This document shows positions 54,151 to 63,004 of a stretch of DNA of 64,000 nucleotides, piece after piece; the first letter of the stretch is position 1, and the number at the start of each line of letters is the position of its first letter. The translations under genes and the position numbers were made by a program. Below the pieces are notes generated by a model. The model saw only the letters and a program-made list of their open reading frames with translations, was not told the origin of the DNA and searched no databases. The stretch is from positions 7,006,001-7,070,000 of the forward strand of contig NZ_CP049838.1 in assembly GCF_013085465.1 (NCBI RefSeq). Direction: 5' to 3'. This stretch comes from Streptomyces asoensis. GTDB lineage: Bacteria; Actinomycetota; Actinomycetes; Streptomycetales; Streptomycetaceae.

Positions 54151-55701
54151 GTGTTCGATACTCTCTCCGATCGCCTTTCAGCGACCTTCAAGAACTTGCG
54201 CGGCAAGGGGCGCTTGAGCGAAGCGGACATCGACGCCACGGCGCGCGAGATCCGCATCGCACTCCTCGAAGCGGACGTGGCCCTGCCGGTCGTCCGCACG
54301 TTCATCAAGAACGTCAAGGAACGCGCCCTCGGCTCCGATGTCTCCAAGGCGCTGAACCCCGCCCAGCAGGTCCTGAAGATCGTCAACGAGGAACTCGTCA
54401 CGATCCTCGGCGGCGAGACCCGGCGGCTGCGGTTCGCCAAGCAGCCGCCGACCGTGATCATGCTCGCCGGTCTCCAGGGTGCCGGTAAGACCACCCTCGC
54501 CGGCAAGCTCGGCCGCTGGCTGAAGGAGCAGGGCCACTCGCCGCTGCTCGTCGCCTGTGACCTCCAGCGCCCCAACGCCGTCAACCAGCTCAGCGTCGTC
54601 GCCGAGCGCGCCGGCGTGGCCGTGTACGCCCCGCAGCCCGGTAACGGGGTGGGCGACCCGGTCCAGGTCGCCAAGGACTCCATCGAGTTCGCCAAGACCA
54701 AGGTCCACGACATCGTGATCGTGGACACCGCCGGCCGCCTCGGTATCGACGCCGAGCTGATGCGGCAGGCCGCGGACATCCGCGACGCCGTCTCGCCCGA
54801 CGAGATCCTCTTCGTCGTCGACGCGATGATCGGTCAGGACGCCGTCAACACGGCCGAGGCCTTCCGCGACGGTGTCGGCTTCGACGGTGTCGTGCTGTCG
54901 AAGCTCGACGGTGACGCCCGCGGTGGTGCGGCCCTGTCGATCGCGTCGGTGACCGGCAAGCCGATCATGTTCGCGTCGAACGGCGAGAAGCTCGACGAGT
55001 TCGACGCCTTCCACCCTGACCGGATGGCCTCCCGCATCCTCGACATGGGTGACCTGCTCACCCTGATCGAGCAGGCGGAGAAGACGTTCAGCCAGGAAGA
55101 GGCCGAGAAAATGGCCTCCAAGCTGGCGTCCAAGAAGGGCCAGGACTTCACCCTGGACGACTTCCTGGCCCAGATGGAGCAGGTCAGGAAGATGGGCAGC
55201 ATCAGCAAGCTGCTCGGCATGCTGCCCGGCATGGGCCAGATCAAGGACCAGATCGCCAACCTCGACGAGCGTGACGTCGACCGCACGGCCGCGATCATCA
55301 AGTCGATGACCCCGGCCGAGCGCCACGAGCCGACGATCATCAACGGCTCACGCCGCGCCCGTATCGCCAAGGGTTCCGGCGTCGAGGTCAGCGCGGTGAA
55401 GGGCCTGGTCGAGCGGTTCTTCGAGGCCCGCAAGATGATGTCCCGGATGGCCCAGGGCGGCGGCATGCCCGGGATGCCGGGAATGCCGGGCATGGGCGGC
55501 GGCGCCGGCCGGCAGAAGAAGCAGCCGAAGCAGGCCAAGGGCAAGCAGCGCTCCGGCAACCCGATGAAGCGCAAGCAGCAGGAGCTGGAGGAGGCCCAGC
55601 GCCGCGAGGCCCAGGCCCAGGGCGGCAACGCGCTCGGGCTGCCGCAGCAGGGCGCCCAGGACTTCGAGCTGCCGGACGAGTTCAAGAAGTTCATGGGCTG
55701 A
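54151..55701 (+). CDS. ffh: Signal recognition particle protein Ffh
   Basis: A 516-aa SRP GTPase that binds signal sequences and 4.5S RNA. The N domain covers about residues 1-90, and the G domain has G1 GLQGAGKTT near 108-116, DTAGRLGID and SKLDGDARGG. The methionine-rich M domain runs from about 310, with KMMSRMAQGG and a tandem MPG repeat (about 436-447) before a basic tail. The GTG at 54151 gives the typical MFDTLSDRLSATFKNLRG. It works with FtsY. No SRP RNA gene was noticed nearby. Confidence 0.97.
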   Translation: MFDTLSDRLSATFKNLRGKGRLSEADIDATAREIRIALLEADVALPVVRTFIKNVKERALGSDVSKALNPAQQVLKIVNEELVTILGGETRRLRFAKQPPTVIMLAGLQGAGKTTLAGKLGRWLKEQGHSPLLVACDLQRPNAVNQLSVVAERAGVAVYAPQPGNGVGDPVQVAKDSIEFAKTKVHDIVIVDTAGRLGIDAELMRQAADIRDAVSPDEILFVVDAMIGQDAVNTAEAFRDGVGFDGVVLSKLDGDARGGAALSIASVTGKPIMFASNGEKLDEFDAFHPDRMASRILDMGDLLTLIEQAEKTFSQEEAEKMASKLASKKGQDFTLDDFLAQMEQVRKMGSISKLLGMLPGMGQIKDQIANLDERDVDRTAAIIKSMTPAERHEPTIINGSRRARIAKGSGVEVSAVKGLVERFFEARKMMSRMAQGGGMPGMPGMPGMGGGAGRQKKQPKQAKGKQRSGNPMKRKQQELEEAQRREAQAQGGNALGLPQQGAQDFELPDEFKKFMG

Positions 55702-55749
55702 CGCCTGTAGCACGTGGCTCGGCGCCGAGCCGAGCCCGTCCGTACACCA

Positions 55750-55787
55750 TGTGGGGCGCTCTTCCGTTCACGGAGGGGCGCCCCACA
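55750..55787. terminator. Terminator between ffh and the methyltransferase
   Basis: TGTGGGGCGC and TTCCG pair across a TTCA loop with CGGAGGGGCGCCCCACA, a stem of about 16 bp, 48 bases past ffh. It can serve both convergent genes. Confidence 0.75.
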
Positions 55788-55904
55788 CGGCGTACGGACG
55801 GGAAGCGGCTGCGCGCGGGCAGTCGGACGCGCACCGGCGCACGGGCGTCCCGCGGCCGGCGAAGGCCTACGGGGGAGGCGTGGTCCTCGGGGGACGCGGG
55901 AGCT

Positions 55905-56786
55905 TCAGGGAGTCCGCGCGATCAGGTACCGGAACACGTTCGGCATCCACACCGTCCCGTCCGGGCGCCGGTACGGGTGCAGCGCCTCGGTCAGTTCCTT
56001 GTCGACCTGCGCCTGGTCCGTCGCCGCGACCGCCGCGTCGAACAGCCCGGTGGACAGCAGGCCCTTGAGGGCGCTCTCCACGTCGGCGTACCCGAAGGGG
56101 CAGGCCACCCGCCCCGATCCGTCCGGCCTCAGACCGGCCCGCCCGGCGACCTCCTCCAGGTCGTCGCGCAGCGCCGGGCGCAGTCGGACCGCGCTGCCGC
56201 GCAGCGGCTCGGCCAGCTTGGTCGCGATCCGCAACACCGCGGATGTGGCGCAGCGTTCCGGCGGGCCCCAGCCGACGAGCACCACCGGCGCCCTGCGCGC
56301 GACGAGCGGGGTCGTGGCCGCGAGCAGACCACCGAGCCCGTCCGCGTCGCCCGCGCGACATCCGATCGGCTCGAACGCGGTCACCAGGTCGTACGCGCGC
56401 GTGCCCGGGCCGGCCGTGTCCTTCGGCAACCGGTCGGTGAGGCGGGTGCCGCCACCGTCCCCGCGCGCGCCCGCAGCCCGTTCCCCGGGCTCTCTCGGCA
56501 GCAGGCGTTCGCGCGCGAGGGCCAGCCGTTCGGGGGAGGAGGGTTCGACACCGGTGAGGCCCGCCGCGCCTCTGGAGGCCGCCATCAGCAGGGCGAGCCC
56601 CGAGCCGCAGCCGAGGGCGAGGAGCCTGGTGCCGGGCCCCACGTCCAGTCGCTCGTAGACGGCCTCGTAGAGCGGGACCAGCATCCGCTCCTGGATCTCC
56701 GACCAGTCACGCGCGCGTGCACCCGGGTCCGCGCGGGGCGTCGACCCCGCGAGTGGCAGGTGCTGCCGCACGAGCGTAGGTGTCAT
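55905..56786 (-). CDS. SAM-dependent methyltransferase
   Basis: A 293-aa class I methyltransferase. The SAM-binding motif I is RLLALGCGSGLALLMAA near residues 50-66, with the acidic GVEP following; later motifs are YDLVTAFEPIG and VVLVGWGPPE. The substrate is unknown. The ATG at 56786 (MTPTLVRQHLP) is preferred to one five codons upstream. It is divergent from the prolyl-tRNA synthetase gene. Confidence 0.82.
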   Translation of the reverse strand: MTPTLVRQHLPLAGSTPRADPGARARDWSEIQERMLVPLYEAVYERLDVGPGTRLLALGCGSGLALLMAASRGAAGLTGVEPSSPERLALARERLLPREPGERAAGARGDGGGTRLTDRLPKDTAGPGTRAYDLVTAFEPIGCRAGDADGLGGLLAATTPLVARRAPVVLVGWGPPERCATSAVLRIATKLAEPLRGSAVRLRPALRDDLEEVAGRAGLRPDGSGRVACPFGYADVESALKGLLSTGLFDAAVAATDQAQVDKELTEALHPYRRPDGTVWMPNVFRYLIARTP

Positions 56787-56985
56787 GGATAAGCGCCCCA
56801 ATCCGCCGAGAGTTGCCGCAGTAACCGATCAGGTGGCCCCCGTGCAGTGCGCGCGCACTTCCCCCGTATGCCAGGTAACTCCCCGTACGCGACGGCGTCC
56901 AGGGGTCTCGGGCCCCCGCTTGTGCGCCGGCTGTGCCTGTGGCGAGAATTCACATTCCGGCAACTTGGGGCCGTACCATCGCGCC

Positions 56986-58401
56986 ATGGCAAAGGCTCCC
57001 GTTCTCACCCCGCGGGCGGACGACTTCCCCCGCTGGTACCAGGATCTGATCAACAAGGCGGAACTGGCCGACAACGGACCGGTGCGCGGCACCATGGTGA
57101 TCCGACCGTACGGTTACGGACTGTGGGAGCGGATGCAGGCGGAGATGGACGCCCGCATCAAGGAGACGGGCACCGAGAACGCGTACTTCCCGCTGCTGAT
57201 CCCGCAGTCGTACCTCACGCGCGAGGCGGACCATGTCGAGGGATTCGCACCCGAGTTGGCCGTGGTGACGCACGGCGGCGGCAAGGAACTGGAGGAGCCG
57301 GCGGTCGTCCGGCCCACCTCCGAGACCATCGTCAACGAGTACTTCTCCAAGTGGGTGCAGAGCTACCGCGACCTGCCCCTGCTGATCAACCAGTGGGCCA
57401 ACGTGGTCCGTTGGGAGCTGCGGCCCCGCCTCTTCCTGCGGACGTCCGAGTTCCTCTGGCAGGAGGGGCACACCGCGCACGCCACGTACGAGGAGGCCCG
57501 CGACTTCGCCGCGCGCATCCAGCGCGAGGTCTACGGCGACTTCCTGGAGAACGTCCTCGCGATCGACTTCGTCTCCGGCCGCAAGACGGTCAAGGAGCGC
57601 TTCGCGGGCGCCGTCAACACCCTCACCCTCGAGAGCATGATGGGCGACGGCAAGGCCCTCCAGATGGTCACCAGCCATGAGCTGGGCCAGAACTTCGCCA
57701 AGGCCTTCAACACCCGGTACCTGTCGAAGGAGGGCACCCAGGAGCTGGTCTGGCAGACCTCCTGGGGTTCGACGACCCGCATGATCGGCGCCCTGGTGAT
57801 GACCCACGGCGACGACGACGGACTGCGGGTGCCGCCGCGGCTGGCGCAGATCCAGGTCGTCGTTCTCGCGATCAAGGGCGACGAGGCGGTTCTGGCCAAG
57901 GTCCGCGAGGTGGGCGACCGGCTGAAGGCGGCGGGGCTCCGCGTCCGGGTCGACGACCGCACCGAGGTCCCCTTCGGGCGGCGCGCGGTCGACTGGGAGC
58001 TCAAGGGCGTGCCCGTCCGCGTCGAGATCGGACCCCGTGACCTGGAGAACGGCACCGCGATGCTGGCCCGGCGCATCCCGGGAGGCAAGGAGCCGGTGGC
58101 GATCGACGCGCTCGAGGGCCTGTTGCCCGCCATCCTCGAAGAGGACCAGACGCTGCTGCTGAAGCAGTCCCGTGAGCGCCGCGAATCCCGCACGACGGAC
58201 GTCTCGACGATCGAGGAGGCGGCCGAGGCGGCCGTCGCCGGCGGCTGGGCGCGCATCCCGTGGGCGACCCTCGGCGAAGAGGGCGAGGCCAGGCTGGCCG
58301 AGCAGTCGCTGACCGTACGGTGTCTGATCGCGGAGGACGGGTCGGTGCCGGACGACGGGGACGCCCCCGGTAACCTCGCGATCGTCGCGCGCGCCTACTG
58401 A
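56986..58401 (+). CDS. proS: Prolyl-tRNA synthetase, short archaeal/eukaryal-type
   Basis: A 471-aa class II synthetase. Motif 2 lies in NVVRWELRPRLFLRTSEFLWQEGHTAH and motif 3 near the C-terminal third; an anticodon-binding domain (VVVLAIKGDEAVLAKVREV) and a C-terminal region ending in a tyrosine follow. It lacks the roughly 180-residue editing insertion of the usual bacterial ProRS, and its ordering matches the archaeal/eukaryal type. The C-terminal zinc-binding cysteines seem largely lost (only one Cys in TVRCLIAEDG). Many actinobacteria also carry a bacterial-type ProRS elsewhere, so this may be a second or resistance copy; that is inference. Confidence 0.9.
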   Translation: MAKAPVLTPRADDFPRWYQDLINKAELADNGPVRGTMVIRPYGYGLWERMQAEMDARIKETGTENAYFPLLIPQSYLTREADHVEGFAPELAVVTHGGGKELEEPAVVRPTSETIVNEYFSKWVQSYRDLPLLINQWANVVRWELRPRLFLRTSEFLWQEGHTAHATYEEARDFAARIQREVYGDFLENVLAIDFVSGRKTVKERFAGAVNTLTLESMMGDGKALQMVTSHELGQNFAKAFNTRYLSKEGTQELVWQTSWGSTTRMIGALVMTHGDDDGLRVPPRLAQIQVVVLAIKGDEAVLAKVREVGDRLKAAGLRVRVDDRTEVPFGRRAVDWELKGVPVRVEIGPRDLENGTAMLARRIPGGKEPVAIDALEGLLPAILEEDQTLLLKQSRERRESRTTDVSTIEEAAEAAVAGGWARIPWATLGEEGEARLAEQSLTVRCLIAEDGSVPDDGDAPGNLAIVARAY

Positions 58402-58662
58402 GACGGCGCCCTCCGCTCGTGAGAGCGACCGAAACGCCTCTTGCGCCCCTGCGGAACATCCCTACCCCGGCGCGCGGACCTCGTCTACGCGCCGGGTCGT
58501 ACGTGGGCCTACGCACCACCTTGGGGGGAGCTGTGAGGCTTCTCCGCAGATCAGCGCACCCGCCCTCGTCAGGACGCATCAGCGGCAACTGACGGGTACG
58601 TGCAAATTATTTGGGATGGCCCGGAATAGGAACACTGGGGCACCCCCGCTCGTTGTCATTAC

Positions 58663-59259
58663 GTGAGCACGACACAGACACCACCTGTTCTCGCCGCAGA
58701 GCTGGCAGAGGCGTGGGCCGACATTCAGCGGTACCACCCCGAGCTGCCGGATCTTGCCGCGCCAGAGTCCCTGATCGGGGAGTCGTCGTCCGCCTGCGGT
58801 CACGAGCTCTCCTTCGAGCGACTGCTTCACGAGGCAGTCCATGGCATCGCCGCAGCCCGCGGCGTGCGCGACACCTCCCGTGCCGGCCGCTACCACAACC
58901 GCAGATTCCTCGCGATCGCCGAGGAACTGGGCCTGGACCACCCCGAGGAGCCCCACCCCAGCAGCGGTTTCTCCCTGGTCACGCTCAACCCCGAGGCCAA
59001 GCGGCGCTACCGCCCGACGATCGAGCGCCTCCAGCGGGCCCTCAAGGCCCATCTGGCGGCCACCTCCTCCGACACCACCCGTTCCTTCCGCGGTCCGGCG
59101 GCCCGGCACGGCTCCTCCGGCGGCGGCGTCCGGGTCAAGGCCGTGTGCGACTGCGGCCGCAATGTGCGGGTCGTACCTTCGGTCCTGGCCCAGGCGCCGA
59201 TCGTGTGCGGGGGCTGCGGCAAGCCGTTCCGGATCCCGGAGATCGCGGGCGCGGCCTAG
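58663..59259 (+). CDS. Zincin-like (SprT-type) protein with C-terminal zinc ribbon
   Basis: A 198-aa protein. The central helix carries LLHEAVHGIAAARG near residues 54-67, an HExxH metal-binding motif. The C-terminus has a four-cysteine ribbon (CDCGRNVRV and CGGCGKPFRI). This combination resembles SprT-like metalloprotease domain proteins, but the third ligand is not certain and protease activity is unproven. The GTG at 58663 is the only good start. It lies alone before rpsP; similar genes appear, from memory, in the same place in other Streptomyces. Confidence 0.75.
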   Translation: MSTTQTPPVLAAELAEAWADIQRYHPELPDLAAPESLIGESSSACGHELSFERLLHEAVHGIAAARGVRDTSRAGRYHNRRFLAIAEELGLDHPEEPHPSSGFSLVTLNPEAKRRYRPTIERLQRALKAHLAATSSDTTRSFRGPAARHGSSGGGVRVKAVCDCGRNVRVVPSVLAQAPIVCGGCGKPFRIPEIAGAA

Positions 59260-59545
59260 GCACGTGCCGTCATGCACCGGCATCTCGTGGCTGCCGGTTC
59301 AGCGTGGTGCGGGGGGCCGTCGAAGGCGGCGCCCCGCAAGCGCCGGGCGTTTCTGCCGCATGCCCGGAAACCACCCGCGGCCGGAAGGGGCCCGCGCGGT
59401 GTGGCACAATGGCTAGCTGTACTCGACAGTCGCACAGGACCCCTCTCTCCTCCGGCTGACGCGTCCATCGGGCACTCGGGTACCGCAACCCCACGCGGCC
59501 ATCTCGCCGTGCCCAACCACGTCAAGACCAGGAGACACCACTTCC

Positions 59546-59965
59546 GTGGCAGTCAAGATCAAGCTGAAGCGTCTGGGCAAGATCCGCGCGCCTCACTACC
59601 GCATCGTCGTCGCCGACTCCCGCACCCGTCGTGACGGTCGTGCGATCGAGGAGATCGGCAAGTACCAGCCGACGTACCACCCGTCGATCATCGAGGTCGA
59701 CGCCGACCGCGTGGCGTACTGGCTGGGTGTCGGCGCGCAGCCGACCGAGCCCGTGCTCGCCATTCTGAAGAAGACCGGCGACTGGCAGAAGTTCAAGGGC
59801 GAGCCCGCCCCGGCGCCGCTGCTCGTCGCCGAGCCGAAGAAGGCTCGCCCGGTGTTCGAGGCCCTCGGTGGCGACGACTCGGGCAAGGGTGAGGCCATCA
59901 CCCAGAAGAAGAAGGCTGAGAAGAAGGACGAGGCTGCCGCCGAGTCCGAGTCGACCGAGGCCTGA
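59546..59965 (+). CDS. rpsP: 30S ribosomal protein S16
   Basis: A 139-aa small-subunit protein: [20 protein letters not shown] is the classic S16 start, and the core ends near residue 85. The rest is an Ala/Lys/Glu-rich tail typical of actinobacteria. Start GTG at 59546 follows an AGGAG-type site. It opens the rpsP-KH-rimM-trmD-rplS cluster. Confidence 0.97.
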   Translation: MAVKIKLKRLGKIRAPHYRIVVADSRTRRDGRAIEEIGKYQPTYHPSIIEVDADRVAYWLGVGAQPTEPVLAILKKTGDWQKFKGEPAPAPLLVAEPKKARPVFEALGGDDSGKGEAITQKKKAEKKDEAAAESESTEA

Positions 59966-59970
59966 GCAGC

Positions 59971-60210
59971 ATGCTCGAAGAGGCGCTTGAGCACCTCGTG
60001 AAGGGCATCGTCGACAACCCCGACGATGTGCAGGTCGCCTCGCGCAACCTGCGCCGCGGGCGCGTGCTCGAGGTCCGGGTCCACCCGGACGACCTCGGCA
60101 AGGTGATCGGCCGCAACGGCCGCACCGCACGCGCTCTGCGCACCGTCGTGGGCGCCATCGGCGGCCGTGGCGTCCGCGTCGACCTCGTCGACGTGGATCA
60201 CGTCCGCTGA
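59971..60210 (+). CDS. KH-domain RNA-binding protein (KhpA-like)
   Basis: A 79-aa protein that is a single type II KH domain, with the GxxG loop in VIGRNGRTARALRTVV. It lies between rpsP and rimM, as KhpA/YlqC does in Firmicutes and actinobacteria. It binds RNA, probably with a second KH/R3H partner, and is linked to translation and cell-size control in other bacteria. Confidence 0.93.
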   Translation: MLEEALEHLVKGIVDNPDDVQVASRNLRRGRVLEVRVHPDDLGKVIGRNGRTARALRTVVGAIGGRGVRVDLVDVDHVR

Positions 60211-60230
60211 CGCGTTTCGCAGCACCGGCT

Positions 60231-60266
60231 CGGGCCGGGGAGGGCCACTGGGCCGTCCCCGGCCCG
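60231..60266. terminator. Hairpin between the KH gene and rimM
   Basis: CGGGCCGGGG (60231-60240) pairs with CCCCGGCCCG (60257-60266), with a small inner stem GGCC/GGCC. It is a strong GC hairpin in a 105-bp gap and may attenuate or end the rpsP transcript before rimM. Confidence 0.55.
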
Positions 60267-60315
60267 TAGTCGTTACGGCAGTCGTGACGACAGGTACGAC
60301 AGGAGATCTTCAGAA

Positions 60316-60906
60316 GTGCAGCTCGTAGTCGCGCGGATCGGCCGCGCCCACGGCATCAAGGGCGAGGTCACCGTCGAGGTACGCACCGACGAGCCGGAAG
60401 CGCGGCTCGCGCCCGGCGCCGTCCTGGCCACGGACCCGGCCTCGACCGGCCCGCTGACCATCGAGACCGGCCGCGTCCACAGCGGTCGTCTCCTCCTGCG
60501 CTTCGAGGGGGTGCGGGACCGCACCGCCGCCGAAGCCCTGCGCAACACCCTCCTGATCGCCGAGGTCGACCCCGCGGAGCTGCCCGAGGAGGAGGACGAG
60601 TACTACGACCACCAGCTGATGGACCTGGACGTGGTCACCAAGGACGGCGCCGAGGTCGGCCGGATCACCGAGATCTCGCATCTGCCCTCCCAGGACCTCT
60701 TCATCGTCGAGCGGCCCGACGGCAGCGAGGTGATGATCCCCTTCGTCGAGTCGATCGTCACCGAGATCGACCTCGAGGAGCAGCGGGCCGTCATCGACCC
60801 GCCGCCCGGTCTGATCGACGACCAGGCCGAGATCGCGTCCTCGCGGGACGCGGCAGAGGACGAAGACGAGGGTGCGGGCGCGGGCGCGGACGGGGACCGG
60901 CCGTAA
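60316..60906 (+). CDS. rimM: 16S rRNA processing protein RimM
   Basis: A 196-aa assembly factor for the 30S head. N-terminal [21 protein letters not shown] and the C-terminal PRC-barrel ([29 protein letters not shown]) are intact, with an acidic tail. It binds S19. Its TAA overlaps the trmD ATG (TAATG), so the two are coupled. Confidence 0.96.
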   Translation: MQLVVARIGRAHGIKGEVTVEVRTDEPEARLAPGAVLATDPASTGPLTIETGRVHSGRLLLRFEGVRDRTAAEALRNTLLIAEVDPAELPEEEDEYYDHQLMDLDVVTKDGAEVGRITEISHLPSQDLFIVERPDGSEVMIPFVESIVTEIDLEEQRAVIDPPPGLIDDQAEIASSRDAAEDEDEGAGAGADGDRP

Positions 60907-61739
60907 TGCGCCTCGACGTTCTCACGATCTTCCCCGAGTACCTCGACCCGCTGAACGTCTCCCTCGTCGGCAAGGCACGCGCGCGTGGCCGGCTGGACGT
61001 CCAGGTGCACGACCTGCGGGAGTGGACGTACGACCGGCACAACACGGTCGACGACACCCCCTACGGCGGCGGACCCGGCATGGTCATGAAGACCGACCCC
61101 TGGGGCGACGCCCTCGACACCGTCCTGGCCGACGGCTACGAGCGGGGCTCGCACGCGCCCGCGATCGTCGTCCCGACGCCCAGCGGCCGGCCCTTCACCC
61201 AGGAACTCGCGGTCGAGCTCTCCGAGCGCCCCTGGCTGATCTTCACCCCGGCCCGCTACGAGGGCATCGACCGGCGGGTCATCGACGAGTACGCCACCCG
61301 GATCCCCGTCTACGAGGTCTCCATCGGCGACTACGTCCTGGCCGGCGGGGAAGCCGCCGTCCTGGTCGTCACCGAGGCCGTGGCACGGCTCCTGCCCGGC
61401 GTGCTCGGCAACGCCGAGTCCCACCGCGACGACTCCTTCGCGCCCGGCGCCATGGCCAACCTCCTGGAGGGCCCCGTCTTCACCAAGCCGCCCGCCTGGC
61501 GCGGCCGGGAGATCCCCGAGGTGCTGCTCAGCGGCCACCACGGCAGGATCGCCCGCTGGCGCCGCGACGAGGCCCTGCGGCGCACGACGGCCAACCGGCC
61601 CGACCTGATCGAGCGCTGCGAGCCGAAGACCTTCGACAAGAAGGACCGCGAGATGCTCTCCATCCTGGGCTGGATGCCCGACCCGGAGGGTGCGCCGTAC
61701 GGTCGATTTTGGCGCAGGACCGACGGCGTGGAAGAATAG
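60906..61739 (+). CDS. trmD: tRNA (guanine37-N1)-methyltransferase
   Basis: A 277-aa SPOUT enzyme adding m1G37 to tRNAs with a G at position 36, preventing frameshifts. The knotted SAM site is in VYEVSIGDYVLAGGEAAVLV near residues 137-156, with the catalytic-Asp segment RFWRRTD at the end. Start ATG overlaps the rimM stop. Confidence 0.97.
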   Translation: MRLDVLTIFPEYLDPLNVSLVGKARARGRLDVQVHDLREWTYDRHNTVDDTPYGGGPGMVMKTDPWGDALDTVLADGYERGSHAPAIVVPTPSGRPFTQELAVELSERPWLIFTPARYEGIDRRVIDEYATRIPVYEVSIGDYVLAGGEAAVLVVTEAVARLLPGVLGNAESHRDDSFAPGAMANLLEGPVFTKPPAWRGREIPEVLLSGHHGRIARWRRDEALRRTTANRPDLIERCEPKTFDKKDREMLSILGWMPDPEGAPYGRFWRRTDGVEE

Positions 61740-61876
61740 GTCGCTGTTGTGCGCCGTCCGGTGTGCGCCCCTGCCGCAGGGGGACACGACGCCCGCCTCG
61801 ACGGGCACACGGCACTCAATCCTCGAACATCTAGTTCCGTTGATGACCTGTGGCATCAGCGAAGAAAGCAGACGAA

Positions 61877-62227
61877 ATGTCTCACCTGCTCGACTCAGTC
61901 GACGCCGCGTCGCTGCGCAGCGACGTCCCGGCCTTCCGCCCGGGTGACACCGTCAACGTCCACGTCCGCGTCATCGAGGGCAACCGCTCCCGTGTGCAGC
62001 AGTTCAAGGGCGTAGTCATCCGCCGCCAGGGTGCCGGTGTCCGCGAGACCTTCACGGTCCGCAAGGTCTCCTTCTCCGTCGGCGTCGAGCGCACCTTCCC
62101 CGTGCACACCCCGATCGTCGAGAAGATCGAGCTCGTCACCCGCGGTGACGTGCGTCGCGCCAAGCTCTACTACCTGCGCGAGCTGCGCGGCAAGGCCGCG
62201 AAGATCAAGGAGAAGCGCGACAACTGA
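61877..62227 (+). CDS. rplS: 50S ribosomal protein L19
   Basis: A 116-aa large-subunit protein at the 30S-50S interface: [20 protein letters not shown] and [17 protein letters not shown] end are typical. The ATG at 61877 ([10 protein letters not shown]) is preferred over a start 27 bp upstream. A 137-bp leader separates it from trmD and could carry an autoregulatory structure. Confidence 0.97.
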   Translation: MSHLLDSVDAASLRSDVPAFRPGDTVNVHVRVIEGNRSRVQQFKGVVIRRQGAGVRETFTVRKVSFSVGVERTFPVHTPIVEKIELVTRGDVRRAKLYYLRELRGKAAKIKEKRDN

Positions 62228-62272
62228 GTGCCCTGAGGGGTTCATAGAGCGGCCGGATAGCATCTGGCCCCG

Positions 62273-63004
62273 ATGGACACCGAAGCTCAGCCGACGACGG
62301 AGCGCGACCGCTCCTCCCACCCTTCCGTTCCCGCGGACGTCTCCCAGGAGACCCCGGAGGCGGAAGGAGCGGAGGGACGGTCGCGTTTCGCGTTGGTGGG
62401 GCGGATCACGGAGTGGCTCCCGGGTGGCCGGATCAGTCTGACCCTGCTGATCTGCCTGCTGTTTTTGCTGGTCCTCAACGCTTTCGTGGCGCAACCATTC
62501 CAGATTCCCAGCGGATCCATGGAAAACGGATTGAGGATCGGTGACCGCGTTCTCGTAAATAAGTTGGCGTACCGTTTCGATGCCGAGCCGCGGCGCGGCG
62601 ATGTCGTGGTGTTCGACGGCACCGGGTACTTCGGGAACTTCGACTACATCAAGCGCGTCGTGGGTGTAGGGGGAGACCACGTGGTCTGCTGCGACAAGGA
62701 GGGGAGGATCAAGGTGAACGGCCGGTCGGTCGACGAGTCGACGTTCCTGTATCCCGGCGATCGTGCGTCCACGGTGGACTTCGACGTGGTCGTGCCCGAG
62801 GGCACCCTGTTCGTCCTCGGTGACCACCGCAGCCACTCCAGTGACTCCCGGGACCACCTCGGTTCACCGGGCGGCGGCATGATCCCCGTCGACCGTGTGA
62901 TCGGCCGCGCCGACTGGATCCTCTGGCCCTACGCGCACCTCACCCGCCTGTCCCGCCCGAGCGCCTACGCGCGAGTGCCCGGCGCGGAGGGTGCCCATGG
63001 GTAA
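62273..63004 (+). CDS. Type I signal peptidase (copy 1)
   Basis: A 243-aa membrane-anchored serine protease that removes signal peptides outside the membrane. One transmembrane helix (LTLLICLLFLLVLNAFV, near residues 59-75) follows a cytoplasmic N-terminus. Catalytic Ser is in IPSGSMENG near 82 and Lys in YIKRVVGVGGD near 126. The GDHRSHSSDSRDH box E is present. Streptomyces have several Sip enzymes in tandem after rplS. Its end overlaps the next sip gene by 8 bp. Confidence 0.94.
   Translation: MDTEAQPTTERDRSSHPSVPADVSQETPEAEGAEGRSRFALVGRITEWLPGGRISLTLLICLLFLLVLNAFVAQPFQIPSGSMENGLRIGDRVLVNKLAYRFDAEPRRGDVVVFDGTGYFGNFDYIKRVVGVGGDHVVCCDKEGRIKVNGRSVDESTFLYPGDRASTVDFDVVVPEGTLFVLGDHRSHSSDSRDHLGSPGGGMIPVDRVIGRADWILWPYAHLTRLSRPSAYARVPGAEGAHG

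Noticed and set aside
61740..61876. Known ribosomal-protein leader (L19) structure
   Set aside because: Some short hairpins are possible, but nothing matching a known L19 leader could be confirmed by eye.
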